A stretch of DNA of 64,000 bases, taken from Oceanisphaera litoralis (GTDB lineage Bacteria; Pseudomonadota; Gammaproteobacteria; Enterobacterales; Aeromonadaceae). Position numbers and translations under genes: made by a program. Below the pieces are notes generated by a model, which did no database searches, was not told the origin of the DNA, and was given only the letters and a program-made list of their open reading frames with translations. Location of the stretch: the NCBI RefSeq assembly GCF_016907015.1, contig NZ_JAFBBE010000016.1, positions 1-64,000 of the forward strand, given 5' to 3'. Below are positions 46,123 through 56,061 of this stretch, piece after piece (within the stretch, counting starts at the first letter, position 1; each line of letters starts with the position of its first letter).

Positions 46123-47375
46123 TGACTGTTTTATATAATCTCTTAATCCATCTGTTCAGCCCTGTGCTGCTGGGGCTGCTGTACTGGCCCAAACGGGGCA
46201 AGCCGGGCTTTGGCAGGCGCTGGCCGGAGCATCTGGGGCTGGTACCTGCGCCCGAACAACAAAATCCGGTCTGGCTGCATGCGGTCAGCGTGGGGGAAAT
46301 GGTTGCCGCCACCCCGCTGATCAAGGCGCTCAAGGCAGAATACCCGGAGCTACCCATTCTGGTCACCACCACCACCCGCACCGGTGCCGATCAGGCAGAC
46401 AAGCTGGGCGATCTGATCGAGCATCGCTATGCCCCGCTCGACTTTCCCTGGGCGGTGGCGCTGTTTTTGCGCCGAATTAATCCCCGGGCACTGCTGATTA
46501 TGGAAACCGAACTCTGGCCCAACTGGCTGGCCGCATGCGGACAAAAACAGCTACCTGTGATAGTGCTCAACGCCCGCTTATCGGCCCGTTCTGCCGCCAG
46601 ATACCAACGCTTTCATGGCATATTTCGCCTGTTATCGGCGAATATCAGCCACATAGCCTGCCAACATAGGGATGATGCCGACCGTTTTTCAGACTTGGGA
46701 CTCCCCCGTGAAAAACTGAGCGTAACCGGCTCCATCAAGTTCGACATCGACTACGACGACGAGGTGCGCCGCCAGGGACAGGCGCTGCGAGAAAAACTGG
46801 GTGAACAACGCCCGGTCTGGATTGCTGCCTCCACCCACGAAGGTGAGGACGAACAGCTGCTCGCCGCCCACAGAACACTGCTGCAAAGCCAACCACAGGC
46901 TCTGCTGATGCTGGTACCCCGCCACCCGCAACGCTTCAACCAGGTCGCGGAGCTGGTCACGCGGCAGGGCTTTACCCTGAGTCGTCGTACCCTGCCCGCA
47001 TCTACCGTTTCTGCCCAGGTTTATCTGGGCGACACCATGGGCGAATTACCCGTTATGCTCGCCGCAGCCGACGTCGCCTTTATCGGTGGCAGCCTGATCA
47101 AACATGGCGGCCACAACCTCCTGGAGCCGGCCGTACTTGGCAAACCGGTCTTGACCGGTCCTTCTGTGTTCAACTTCAACGATATTTATCAACAACTCAA
47201 AAATAACGACGGCTTGATCACCATCCATGATTGCCATTCACTAGCTGAAACACTGACAAGTCTATTTAAAGATGGGGAACGTTGCATCCGTATCGGCAGT
47301 AATGCCAGTAGAGTAGTCGAAAAAAATCGAGGATCAATCACGAAAAGTATCGATATTATAATGCAGTTTATTTAA
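46119..47375 (+). CDS. waaA: 3-deoxy-D-manno-octulosonic acid (Kdo) transferase
   Basis: Transfers Kdo from CMP-Kdo to lipid IVA. 418 residues, E. coli length 425. An N-terminal membrane helix is followed by GT-B domains with WLHAVSVGEMVAATPLI, METELWPNWLA, VTGSIKFD, AASTHEGEDEQLLAAH and GGSLIKHGGHNLLEPA. The start overlaps the previous gene in an ATGATG arrangement (46119 or 46122). Whether it adds one or two Kdo residues cannot be read, but the Kdo kinase at 49519 suggests a single phosphorylated Kdo as in Haemophilus and Vibrio. Confidence 0.96.
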   Translation: MMTVLYNLLIHLFSPVLLGLLYWPKRGKPGFGRRWPEHLGLVPAPEQQNPVWLHAVSVGEMVAATPLIKALKAEYPELPILVTTTTRTGADQADKLGDLIEHRYAPLDFPWAVALFLRRINPRALLIMETELWPNWLAACGQKQLPVIVLNARLSARSAARYQRFHGIFRLLSANISHIACQHRDDADRFSDLGLPREKLSVTGSIKFDIDYDDEVRRQGQALREKLGEQRPVWIAASTHEGEDEQLLAAHRTLLQSQPQALLMLVPRHPQRFNQVAELVTRQGFTLSRRTLPASTVSAQVYLGDTMGELPVMLAAADVAFIGGSLIKHGGHNLLEPAVLGKPVLTGPSVFNFNDIYQQLKNNDGLITIHDCHSLAETLTSLFKDGERCIRIGSNASRVVEKNRGSITKSIDIIMQFI

Positions 47376-47379
47376 GTGA

Positions 47380-47398
47380 GCGGAGGCTTTGCCTCCGC
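47380..47398. terminator. hairpin between waaA and the acyltransferase gene
   Basis: GCGGAGGC-TTT-GCCTCCGC, a perfect 8-bp GC-rich stem placed between convergent stop codons. There is no long T tract on either side, so termination efficiency is uncertain. Confidence 0.6.
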
Positions 47399-47407
47399 AC
47401 AGCCTCA

Positions 47408-49438
47408 TTATGGTTGTACTATCTCTCGCAAGTGCTGATATTTATCACTTTGCAAATAAAGGTCGAACAGCAGCCGGCTGCCGCGATCATTAATATGATC
47501 ATCATCTCTATAGAGCGGCACTCCTTGCAGTTCACTTTTACACCAGCCATTCTCGCATATTTGATCATTGATACGGATCACCATCAATTCAGGATATTTT
47601 TCCTCCAGCATTTCGATCACGGCATTAGCATAGGCCTGTCGTTTCGTGACTGACGCCATATCGATATCGCAGTTCTCATCCTTCATCCATGGGTAGGTGG
47701 CTTTTTTAATCAAGCAATTACTCGGTAGGAAAGGATAAGAAGGTGCCTGCTCAAACAACACCGGCCGCTTGTTATTGGCGATCAGCTGCTGAATGGTCGT
47801 TTCCATTCCCACACGGAACGCTCGCCGGCTGTTTTCCAGTGATTCGGAATAGTCGCTACTATCCCCCAGGAAAACACGACTGCCCTTTTCTCCTTCCGAC
47901 CGGGTGGTTTCCGTATACATAGCCCAGCGCCCGGCCAGAAAGATCACTGACGATTCAGACTGTTTTATCACCTCGAATAGCTTATTGTTGGTATCGGTAC
48001 ATTCGGCTTCAGGTCGACCATGCTTGATTAGGTCTACACCGATGAAAGGCGGACAACCTCCCGCCCCACCGTAAAGGCTGTAAAATCCGTTTTTGAGTCC
48101 CAGTTCTTCAACAAAAGAACGAAAGTGTCCCGCATGAGAATCTCCCCACAGCAATGCTTTTGGTGCTTCAGGCACCAGGCTATCGTCGCCGATCGGTACC
48201 AATTTAAAAGGCAGATAGCGGCTATCTGCTAAGAACTCCTTGACGATATCATCATAACTGGAAATGGAGATTTCGTAGAGATGACGAGCCCGCTCGGGCA
48301 TTCGGTTTTCATAACCATGATGCCGCTTGATGTCTTTGGCTATCATCACCAATAAGATGACCGGCAGAATGAAATAACCAATAAACACCCACTTTTTTCG
48401 AATATTCAAATACCTGAGTGGCTTTTCGAAGTATCGCCAGGAGAGAAAGGCAAGCAAGAAGGTCAGCAATGCACAGGCGACATAACCCACAGCATCGATG
48501 CCATTAAAGTAGTAACGATACAGCACCAGCACCGGCCAATGCCACAGATAAAGAGAAAAGGAGAGCCTGCCGATGAGAGCCAATCCCCGGGAGCTCAGAA
48601 AACGATACAGCACACCTTTTCTCAGCTCACCGTTCAGGATCACCATTGCTGTAGCAACGGAGACCAGAAGGGCATTGAAGCCGGGAAAAACAGTCCCCTC
48701 GTCAAAAAAGACAAATAGGCTGAGCAACACCAGAGCACCTACCAATCCCGCTATTGCCAGAGTAGCCTCGCGGGCGAACAGTGCTTCCCTTTTGTCATGG
48801 ACGAACATGCTCAGCAAGGCTCCGGCCAGCAACTCGCTACCCCGATTATGGATCAGATAGTAGGCCGATGCTTCCCCACCTCGAGCCGCATATTCAGAAA
48901 TACCAATGAGCACCAGTAGAGATAAAATAAAAAATAGCTTCCGGTGTCCAGAGGACATATATCGAATTGATAGAAACAGCAATAATGGCCAGACAAAGTA
49001 GAACTGCTCTTCGACAGAAAGCGACCACATATGCAGCAGGGGCATAGTATCAGCCGCCGGCGCAAAGTAACCCACGTTTTTTTCGAAATACGTATTGGCA
49101 ATAAACACACTGGCATAACGTAGACTATCGGCCAGCCTCACCAGATCGTCCGGGGTGAGCAGAAACCAGGAAACCACCAGCGTGGTCACAGACACAAGAT
49201 AAAACAGAGGTAATATTCGCTTTATTCTCTTCGCATAAAACAGAGAAAAAGAAAAATTATCTTTCTTAACGTCTACATAAAGGATTCTGGTGATGATATA
49301 TCCTGATATAACAAAAAATATATCTACCCCAATAAAACCACCCGGCAACCATTGGCTATTGAAATGAAATATCATTACCGTTAATACTGCAATGGCTCTC
49401 AAGCCATCTATATCGGGTCTGTATGTCGTAAAAGCCAC
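47408..49438 (-). CDS. acyltransferase 3 family protein with SGNH domain (OafA-like)
   Basis: 676 residues: an N-terminal ten-helix acyltransferase-3 domain (YRPDIDGLRAIAVLTVMIFHF with the catalytic His, IGVDIFFVISGYIIT, WSLSVEEQFYFVWPLL), then a periplasmic SGNH/GDSL-like domain from about residue 370 (LLWGDSHAGHFRSF; C-terminal DDDHINDRGSRLL). It probably O-acetylates LPS or O-antigen sugars. I chose GTG 49438 with AGGA seven bases upstream. An ATG at 49468 lies inside the hairpin that appears to terminate the kinase gene upstream. Confidence 0.87.
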   Translation of the reverse strand: MAFTTYRPDIDGLRAIAVLTVMIFHFNSQWLPGGFIGVDIFFVISGYIITRILYVDVKKDNFSFSLFYAKRIKRILPLFYLVSVTTLVVSWFLLTPDDLVRLADSLRYASVFIANTYFEKNVGYFAPAADTMPLLHMWSLSVEEQFYFVWPLLLFLSIRYMSSGHRKLFFILSLLVLIGISEYAARGGEASAYYLIHNRGSELLAGALLSMFVHDKREALFAREATLAIAGLVGALVLLSLFVFFDEGTVFPGFNALLVSVATAMVILNGELRKGVLYRFLSSRGLALIGRLSFSLYLWHWPVLVLYRYYFNGIDAVGYVACALLTFLLAFLSWRYFEKPLRYLNIRKKWVFIGYFILPVILLVMIAKDIKRHHGYENRMPERARHLYEISISSYDDIVKEFLADSRYLPFKLVPIGDDSLVPEAPKALLWGDSHAGHFRSFVEELGLKNGFYSLYGGAGGCPPFIGVDLIKHGRPEAECTDTNNKLFEVIKQSESSVIFLAGRWAMYTETTRSEGEKGSRVFLGDSSDYSESLENSRRAFRVGMETTIQQLIANNKRPVLFEQAPSYPFLPSNCLIKKATYPWMKDENCDIDMASVTKRQAYANAVIEMLEEKYPELMVIRINDQICENGWCKSELQGVPLYRDDDHINDRGSRLLFDLYLQSDKYQHLREIVQP

Positions 49439-49452
49439 ATTTATTCCTGAAT

Positions 49453-49480
49453 AAAAAAGCCGAGCCATGCCTATGACTCG
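49453..49480 (-). terminator. terminator of the Kdo kinase gene
   Basis: On the minus strand CGAGTCAT-AGGC-ATGGCTCG (one G-T wobble) is followed by GCTTTTTTAT, 38 bases after the kinase stop. It overlaps the possible upstream ATG of the next gene. Confidence 0.65.
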
Positions 49481-49518
49481 ACGTGTTATAAGACTTTGTT
49501 ATTTTTATTTACAATATA

Positions 49519-50226
49519 TCAGCTGGCCTTGTAGCCGCTCAACAAGGCTTTCCAGTCCGCTTCTTTCCATTGAAACTCGGGATGCAGGCTGAGTTCCTTG
49601 CGAAAGGAACGCAGCAGCCGATCCATGTTTTCCCGGGTCCAGCTGCCGGGCTGGCGGAGGTGACACTTGTCGAAGTCGATCAGCCAGCTTTTGCCGCTGT
49701 CGTCGAGCAGGATATTGTGGCTGTTCAGATCCGCATGATAGAGGCCGGCATCGTGAAACTGACGAATGGTCTTGCCAATGCTCTGCCATTCCGCCTTGTT
49801 CAGCGCCCTTTCCCGCAAAATCGCGACCAGATCGCGAGAGTTCTCGATACGGCTAAGGATAATATCGGCACGGTACACCAGATTGGAACGGACCATGCGC
49901 GCGGCGCAGGGCCGGGGGACCGGCAGGCCGCGGCGATAGAGTTTGGTAAGCACGGTAAACTCGGCCATGGCCCGGCTCTTGGACTCGGCCACGTGCAGGA
50001 AGGTATCTTCCATCACCCGGCCTATCATGCCGCCCCGGTAGTAATGACGCAGCACCTTGTGAGAAATATCGTCTTCCACAAACCAGGTGGTGTTGCGTCC
50101 CACCGCCTTGCCGCGAATGGCGTTCTGCTCACGCCAATAATCAATCTCAAAAAAGTCCCGATGGAATGCGCCAAAACATTCCGGGTCATACCAGATAATC
50201 TCCGAGCCGTGCTCTATCCGTTCCAT
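49519..50226 (-). CDS. kdkA: Kdo kinase KdkA
   Basis: Phosphorylates Kdo of the LPS inner core at O-4 with ATP. 235 residues, WaaP/KdkA protein-kinase-like fold. RNTTWFVEDD, LRHYYRGGMIGRV, the catalytic loop LYHADLNSHNILLD (His-x-Asp-x4-Asn) and the metal-binding LIDFDKC are clear. It is divergent from a GT9 gene. Its presence fits organisms whose LPS has one Kdo carrying phosphate. Confidence 0.92.
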   Translation of the reverse strand: MERIEHGSEIIWYDPECFGAFHRDFFEIDYWREQNAIRGKAVGRNTTWFVEDDISHKVLRHYYRGGMIGRVMEDTFLHVAESKSRAMAEFTVLTKLYRRGLPVPRPCAARMVRSNLVYRADIILSRIENSRDLVAILRERALNKAEWQSIGKTIRQFHDAGLYHADLNSHNILLDDSGKSWLIDFDKCHLRQPGSWTRENMDRLLRSFRKELSLHPEFQWKEADWKALLSGYKAS

Positions 50227-50311
50227 TAGCGTCCCCCCTGCGAAAACACGGATTTTACATGGCCCGCCAGCCTTTGCATAATGCCGGACTCAGTATTAAG
50301 AGATCTAATAT

Positions 50312-51373
50312 ATGGCGCTATTTTCCCAAGCTCCCCAGAGCATCTGCCTGTTACGTTTATCTGCCATCGGCGACTGCTGTCATGCCATCGCTCTGGTACA
50401 GGCCATACAGCGGCAATGGCCCCAGACCCGGATTACCTGGATCACCGGCAAGATAGAGGCACAATTACTGCAGTTGCTGCCAGATGTCGAGGTTATCGTG
50501 TTCAATAAAGCAGCCGGTATCCGTGGCTACCTCGATCTATGGAAGCAACTGCGCGGGCGCAGGTTTGATGTGCTGCTACATATGCAGGCCGCCCTGCGCG
50601 CCAGCCTGGCCAGCCTGGGAATCCGAGCCACCCATCGACTGGGCTTCGAGCGAGAACGCGCCAAGGACGGCCAGTGGCTGTTCACCAATCACAAGGTGGC
50701 CGCCACCGGCGAGCATGTGGTCGAAGGCTTCATGGGCTTTGGTCAGGCGCTGGGGCTGACCGATTTCACCCCCAACTGGGAGCTGCCGATTCCGGCCGAG
50801 GCGGAACAGTGGGCGGCACCCTATGCCGAATACCAGCCACTGTTGCTGATCTGCCCCGCCGCCAGCAAGGCCTATAAGAACTGGACCGCCGAAGGCTACG
50901 CCGCCCTGGCCGATCATGCTCGCGACAAGGGCATGCAGGTGATACTGATCGGCAGCCCGGCGCAACAGGAGCGGGATTTGGCGGAAAAAATCTGTAATTT
51001 GACGGATAACATCGCCGACAACCTGGTGGGTCAAACCAGTCTGCCGCAGCTGCTGGCGCTGATCAAGGTCGCCCGCCTGCTGGTTGCGCCGGATACGGGC
51101 CCAACCCATATGGCGACCCTGGTAAACACCCCGGTGCTGGGCCTTTATGCCCATCATAATCCACGACGTACCGGTCCCTATCGCTGCCGCGACTATGTGG
51201 TCAGCGTCTATGACGAGGCCCTGCTGGCCGAAACCGGCAAGCGCGCCGAACAAGTGCCCTGGCGCACCCGGGTCAAGGATCCGGATGCCATGCAGCGGAT
51301 CAGTACGGCCATGGTCGAGATCCAATTCGACCGCATCATCCACGATTTCAACCTGTTGCAGGACCCCTCATGA
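50312..51373 (+). CDS. GT9 heptosyltransferase, OpsX/WaaC-like
   Basis: 353 residues. GT9 signatures are [44 protein letters not shown] and [31 protein letters not shown] (read as separate motifs). It probably adds the first heptose to Kdo, a step needed here because no classical waaC is seen in the window; that assignment is inference. It shares an ATGA overlap with the next glycosyltransferase gene. Confidence 0.85.
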   Translation: MALFSQAPQSICLLRLSAIGDCCHAIALVQAIQRQWPQTRITWITGKIEAQLLQLLPDVEVIVFNKAAGIRGYLDLWKQLRGRRFDVLLHMQAALRASLASLGIRATHRLGFERERAKDGQWLFTNHKVAATGEHVVEGFMGFGQALGLTDFTPNWELPIPAEAEQWAAPYAEYQPLLLICPAASKAYKNWTAEGYAALADHARDKGMQVILIGSPAQQERDLAEKICNLTDNIADNLVGQTSLPQLLALIKVARLLVAPDTGPTHMATLVNTPVLGLYAHHNPRRTGPYRCRDYVVSVYDEALLAETGKRAEQVPWRTRVKDPDAMQRISTAMVEIQFDRIIHDFNLLQDPS

Positions 51374-52149
51374 GTTCACGTCCCACCCTGGCCGCCGTGC
51401 TGATCGTCAAAAATGAAGCGGAGAACCTGGCCGACTGCCTGGCTACCCTGGACTGGGTAGACGAAATCGTCGTGCTGGACTCGGGCAGTACCGATACCAC
51501 CCGCGAGGTGGCAGAAGCCGCCGGGGCCCGCTTCTTCGTCAACGCCGACTGGCCCGGCTTTGGCCGTCAGCGCCAGCTGGCTCAGGGCCATGTGCAGTCC
51601 GACTGGGTACTGTGGATTGATGCCGACGAACGGGTCACCCCCGAACTTAAAATCAGCATAGAAGCCATTCTGGCCAAGCCCACCACCAATACGGTGTACT
51701 CGATTCCGCGGCTATCCTGGGTATTCGGCCGTTTTATCCGCCACTGCGGCTGGTACCCGGATCGGGTGCTGCGACTCTATCCCAAGGCGCTCACCGGTTA
51801 TAACGATGCCCTGGTACACGAGAAGGTCGAGTTGGGCCCCGGCATCAAAACGGCGAAACTGAAGGGAGACTTGCTGCATTACACCTATCGGGATCTAGAG
51901 CATTATCTGGTGAAGTCGGCCGGTTATGCCGCCGCCTGGGCGCAGCAGCGGCAACAGCGGGGCAAGCGGGGCTCACTCGGTCAGGGTGTGCTGCACGGTG
52001 TGGGCTGCTTCTTGAAGATGTATCTGCTCAAGGCCGGCTTTCTCGATGGCAGGCAGGGCCTGCTGCTCAGCCTGCTTTCTGCTCACTCTACCTTCGTCAA
52101 ATATGCCGATCTCTGGATCAGGACAGATACTCGCGGGCCCAGGGCTTAA
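51370..52149 (+). CDS. waaE: GT2 glycosyltransferase, WaaE/KdtX-like
   Basis: 259 residues, GT-A fold. [17 protein letters not shown] at the N-terminus, [17 protein letters not shown], the DXD-type motif LWIDADERV and [18 protein letters not shown] are typical of the beta-glucosyltransferases that decorate heptose I next to coaD. Sugar specificity is inferred from the family. The last 32 bases overlap, tail to tail, the end of the GT9 gene on the other strand. Confidence 0.87.
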   Translation: MSSRPTLAAVLIVKNEAENLADCLATLDWVDEIVVLDSGSTDTTREVAEAAGARFFVNADWPGFGRQRQLAQGHVQSDWVLWIDADERVTPELKISIEAILAKPTTNTVYSIPRLSWVFGRFIRHCGWYPDRVLRLYPKALTGYNDALVHEKVELGPGIKTAKLKGDLLHYTYRDLEHYLVKSAGYAAAWAQQRQQRGKRGSLGQGVLHGVGCFLKMYLLKAGFLDGRQGLLLSLLSAHSTFVKYADLWIRTDTRGPRA

Positions 52150-53137
52150 CGCCCGCCGCCACCTCGGCCACATCCACCTGGCTCATGTCTTCCCGCTGCG
52201 CGTCGGCGGGGGGATGAAAGGCCAGATGGCGCCCCTCGCTGTTGAGCGGGCGCCAGCGCAGCGGCGTGGCCGAGCGGCGTAGGGGATAAAAACCCACTGT
52301 GGGCACATCCAGGGCGCCGGCAATATGCAAGGGTCCCGTGCTGCCGGCCACGAAGAGACCGCCGCAGGCCAGCAGCCGGCAGAAGTCCGGCAGCGGCAGC
52401 CCGCTGGCCACCACTGCGCCTTCGCTCACGCCCCTGGCCACCTCTTCCGCCAACGCCTCTTCTCCCGGACCGGCGGTCAGAACCACCAGGGCAGAGGGAA
52501 CGTCTGCCTGTAACCGGTTGATAAACCCGGCATACTGGCCGGCAGAAAGATTATTGGCCGAACCACCGCTGCCGGCATGCACCAGCAGCCAGGGCCGGGC
52601 GGCGTCGATGCCCAGCCGTTGGGCCTGTTGCAGCCTGAAGCTCGCCAGCTCGGCCCCCTCGAAACGCAGATAGGGCGCGGTGGGCTCCATGGCGGTCATG
52701 CCGTTGTAGTCCAGGAAGGCCCGCACCAGATCCAGGTTGTATTCGAATTCCGGCTTGGCCGACCGGGAGCGGCGCTGGGTCACCCTGTGGTTATACAGCA
52801 GCTGGGCCAGCTTGGTGGCCGGCGCCCAACGCTGCCGAATACCCGCCTGCCACATCAGCCTGGCGTTGCGAAAATTGGAAAACAAGCAGATAACGGCGTC
52901 GAAGTGTTCGGCTTTAAGTTGTTTCAACAGCTTTCGCTGATCGGCCGGTGTGGCATCCTTGCCCGGGTCTTCGATTACTTGGTCGATGGAAGGACAGAGT
53001 TCGGCCAGCTGACGGGTATAACCCGGCACCAGGACAGTTATTTCACAACCGGAAGACGCCTTGAGCATGGCCAGCCCCGGCCAGGCCAGCATAAAGTCGC
53101 CGATTTTATCGTTGCGCACCACCAATACCCGTTTCAT
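52118..53137 (-). CDS. GT9 family glycosyltransferase
   Basis: 339 residues. [21 protein letters not shown] is the GT9 start; [20 protein letters not shown] and [23 protein letters not shown] are the donor-binding motifs. It is the fourth GT9 gene in the window, after those at 44043, 45082 and 50312, and may add a third heptose. Its 3' end overlaps waaE by 32 bases on the opposite strand. Its start faces coaD, 79 bases away. Confidence 0.85.
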   Translation of the reverse strand: MKRVLVVRNDKIGDFMLAWPGLAMLKASSGCEITVLVPGYTRQLAELCPSIDQVIEDPGKDATPADQRKLLKQLKAEHFDAVICLFSNFRNARLMWQAGIRQRWAPATKLAQLLYNHRVTQRRSRSAKPEFEYNLDLVRAFLDYNGMTAMEPTAPYLRFEGAELASFRLQQAQRLGIDAARPWLLVHAGSGGSANNLSAGQYAGFINRLQADVPSALVVLTAGPGEEALAEEVARGVSEGAVVASGLPLPDFCRLLACGGLFVAGSTGPLHIAGALDVPTVGFYPLRRSATPLRWRPLNSEGRHLAFHPPADAQREDMSQVDVAEVAAGVKPWAREYLS

Positions 53138-53207
53138 CTCGCTCTCCCGCTGACTGTTATGCTGCGGTATTCTACCCTAAACCGTTCGACTTTCATTTTG
53201 TTAATAA

Positions 53208-53696
<489 letters not shown>

Positions 53697-53702
53697 ACCC
53701 TG

Positions 53703-53770
53703 TGAGGGTGAGGGGTGAGGGGTGAGGGGTGAGGGGTGAGGGGTGAGGGGTGAGGGGTGAGGGGTGAGGG
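53703..53770. repeat. TGAGGGG heptad tandem array
   Basis: Eight exact 7-bp units from 53709 to 53764, with partial units at both ends, in the gap between the convergent coaD and mutM. The array is followed at 53777-53806 by a CCTCAC-containing stretch that is partly its inverse, so a hairpin is possible. The mutM stop codon lies at the edge of that inverse arm. Confidence 0.92.
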
Positions 53771-53801
53771 AATTTTCTCCTCACTCCTTACGATTCCCTC
53801 C

Positions 53802-54623
53802 TCACCTGGCTTCAGGCTGACACAACGGGCAGAACACGGTACTGCGGCCGCCCATCCGTATTTCCCTCAGCTCGGCGCCACAACCCATGCAGGGCCGGCC
53901 GGCCTTGCCATACACCTGTAGTTCCTGCACGAAGTAACCCGGCTTGCCGTCGCTGCCGGTAAAATCCTTGAGGGTGGTGCCGCCCTGGCCGATGGCCCGG
54001 GCCAGCACGCTCTTGATCTCCGTCGCCAGCTGCAGATAACGTTCATGGTCAATCTCGCCGGCCGCACGCCGGGGGTGAATGCCGGCGGTGAACAAGGATT
54101 CGTTGGCGTAGATATTACCGACCCCCACCACCACATGATTGTCCATGATGAACTGCTTGATGGCCGTCTTGCGCTTGCGACTGCGCCGATACAGATAATC
54201 GCCGTCGAAGGCGTCGGTGAGTGGCTCCGGCCCCAGCTTGGCCAGCAGCGGATGCTGCTCCACCGGATCCCGGGTCCACAGCAGGCAGCCGAAACGGCGC
54301 GGATCGTTGAGTCGCAACAGCTTGCCGTTGCCCAGCTCTATGTCCACATGATCATGCTTGCCCGCCGGGGTGCCGTGGGGCAGCACCCGCAGGTTACCGG
54401 ACATGCCCAGATGCAGGATGGCGGTGCCCCAGTCGGTGTCCAGCAGCAGATACTTGGCCCGGCGCCGAATCCCGACGATGGTCAGCCCCACCAGTTCCTG
54501 GATCTCGGCCGGTATCGGCCAGCGCAGGCTGGCATTGCGCACCACCACCCGCATCACCGTCTCGCCCAGCATAAAGGGGGTGATCCCCTGACGACTGACC
54601 TCCACTTCCGGTAACTCCGGCAT
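53802..54623 (-). CDS. mutM: formamidopyrimidine-DNA glycosylase
   Basis: Removes 8-oxoguanine and formamidopyrimidines and nicks the abasic site. 273 residues. The N-terminus MPELPEVE gives the catalytic Pro and Glu after Met removal. [23 protein letters not shown] and [13 protein letters not shown] are conserved, and the C-terminal zinc finger has Cys245, 248, 265 and 268. It lies downstream of rpmBG on the same strand, as in E. coli, separated by a terminator. Confidence 0.97.
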   Translation of the reverse strand: MPELPEVEVSRQGITPFMLGETVMRVVVRNASLRWPIPAEIQELVGLTIVGIRRRAKYLLLDTDWGTAILHLGMSGNLRVLPHGTPAGKHDHVDIELGNGKLLRLNDPRRFGCLLWTRDPVEQHPLLAKLGPEPLTDAFDGDYLYRRSRKRKTAIKQFIMDNHVVVGVGNIYANESLFTAGIHPRRAAGEIDHERYLQLATEIKSVLARAIGQGGTTLKDFTGSDGKPGYFVQELQVYGKAGRPCMGCGAELREIRMGGRSTVFCPLCQPEAR

Positions 54624-54673
54624 TCACACTCTCCTCATCGGCTCGGCGGCAGTATATCCAAGATATCGGGCAT

Positions 54674-54702
54674 AAAAAAACCCGGCCGGAGCCGGGTTTT
54701 TT
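54674..54702. terminator. rpmG terminator
   Basis: AAAAAAACCCGGC-CGGA-GCCGGGTTTTTT: a perfect 6-bp GC core flanked by A and T tracts, 15 bases past the rpmG stop. Confidence 0.9.
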
Positions 54703-54716
54703 AAGAACACAAAATC

Positions 54717-54884
54717 TTACTTGATTTTGCCTTCTTTGTAGATTACATGCTGACGAACAACGGGATCAAACTTTTTGATTTCCATTTTCTCGGGCATGTT
54801 GCGCTTGTTCTTGGTAGTGGTGTAGAAGTGACCAGTACCAGCGCTGGAGTTCAGGCGGATCTTCTCGCGAATACCTTTAGCCAT
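54717..54884 (-). CDS. rpmG: 50S ribosomal protein L33
   Basis: Large-subunit ribosomal protein of 55 residues, the E. coli length. It begins [18 protein letters not shown] and ends VIYKEGKIK, with TTKNKRN in the middle. It contains no cysteines, so it is the zinc-independent form, whereas L31 in this window is the zinc form. The start at 54884 has AAGGAG at ideal spacing. It follows rpmB by 11 bases in the rpmBG operon. Confidence 0.96.
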   Translation of the reverse strand: MAKGIREKIRLNSSAGTGHFYTTTKNKRNMPEKMEIKKFDPVVRQHVIYKEGKIK

Positions 54885-54895
54885 TGGTTATCTCC

Positions 54896-55132
54896 TTAAA
54901 CCTTTTCGCCACGGGCGCGCAGGTCTGCCAAGACACTGTCGATACCCTTTTTGTCGATAATACGCATACCTTTGGTGGTGATACGCAGTTTTACAAAACG
55001 CTTCTCGCTTTCAACCCAAAAACGGTGAGTCTGCAGGTTGGGCAGGAAGCGACGCTTGGTAGCGTTGTTGGCGTGAGAGCGGTTGTTACCAACAGCTGGC
55101 CGCTTACCAGTTACTTGGCATACTTTAGACAT
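54896..55132 (-). CDS. rpmB: 50S ribosomal protein L28
   Basis: Large-subunit ribosomal protein of 78 residues. It reads [33 protein letters not shown] and [13 protein letters not shown], as in E. coli L28. The start at 55132 has GGAG upstream; the frame extends to 55147 without homology. First gene of rpmBG. Confidence 0.97.
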   Translation of the reverse strand: MSKVCQVTGKRPAVGNNRSHANNATKRRFLPNLQTHRFWVESEKRFVKLRITTKGMRIIDKKGIDSVLADLRARGEKV

Positions 55133-55264
55133 GTCAGTCTTCTCCAAAACTTACTTTTGCTCGAGCAATTAATCACCCCGTTGGCCGTCTATCGGGGCAA
55201 AATAAGGCGGCAATTTATACAGCATACCGAGCTCGAGATCAACAATAAAGCCAAACGCCCGGCA

Positions 55265-55939
55265 TTAAAGCCAGCCACGCTCGGCAAAAGAAACGGTTTC
55301 GCCATCACCCACTACCAGATGATCCAGCACGCGGATATCCAGCAAGCCCAAAGCGGACTGAATACGTTCGGTGATCATGCGATCGGCCCGGCTGGGCTCG
55401 GCTACTCCGGATGGATGATTATGCACCAAAATCACCGCTGCAGCACCCCGTTTCAGCACCAGCGAGACGATTTCCCGGGGGTAAACCGCCGCCGCGTCCA
55501 GGGTGCCGAAGAACAGCTCGCAAAACTCGATGACCCTGTGCTGGTTGTCCAGCAACAGCAGGGCAAACACTTCCCGAGTTTGATCCCGCAGCCGGGCCTG
55601 CAGAAACTGCCGGGTCAGCTCGGGGCTGGTCAAGGCGTGCTCCCGTACCAGTTTTTCATCCAGAAATCGCCGCATCAGCTCCAGACTGGCCTGCAGCTGT
55701 ACAAACTTGGCCTGCCCCAGTCCGGGACCTTGGCAAAAACTCTGTTGATCCGCCAGCAACAACTGGCGCAAAGAGCCAAACTGGTGGATCAGGGTGCGGG
55801 CCAGGGTGACCGCATCCATGCCCTTGGCGCCGGTGCGCAGAAAAATCGCCAGCAGCTCCGCATCCGACAGGCTGTCGGCCCCCCGGCTCAACAGTTTTTC
55901 CCGCGGGCGCTCCCCTTCTGGCCAGTCCTTGATGCTCAT
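55265..55939 (-). CDS. radC: RadC-family JAB/MPN domain protein
   Basis: 224 residues. N-terminal helix-hairpin-helix-like region ([35 protein letters not shown]), then a JAMM metalloprotease-like domain with HNHPSG and a downstream Asp (SRADRMI) and a distal Glu (VIEFCELF). The name comes from an early DNA-repair claim that was later withdrawn; the biochemical role is unsettled. The start at 55939 follows AAGGAGG; the extension to 56008 is not conserved. It is divergent from coaBC. Confidence 0.94.
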   Translation of the reverse strand: MSIKDWPEGERPREKLLSRGADSLSDAELLAIFLRTGAKGMDAVTLARTLIHQFGSLRQLLLADQQSFCQGPGLGQAKFVQLQASLELMRRFLDEKLVREHALTSPELTRQFLQARLRDQTREVFALLLLDNQHRVIEFCELFFGTLDAAAVYPREIVSLVLKRGAAAVILVHNHPSGVAEPSRADRMITERIQSALGLLDIRVLDHLVVGDGETVSFAERGWL

Positions 55940-56061
55940 GCCCCCTCCTTGTCGCCATGGCCGGAATCGGTTCATCAAGCCTAGTCCAATCCCCTGCGCG
56001 CACCGCACAAGCCGGCCATTTGTGATAATCTTGCCGCTCTGTCAGCCTGTGGAATAGAGTG

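Noticed and set aside
53703-53770. CRISPR-like array
   Set aside because: The units are 7 bp and contiguous with no spacers, and no cas genes are present.
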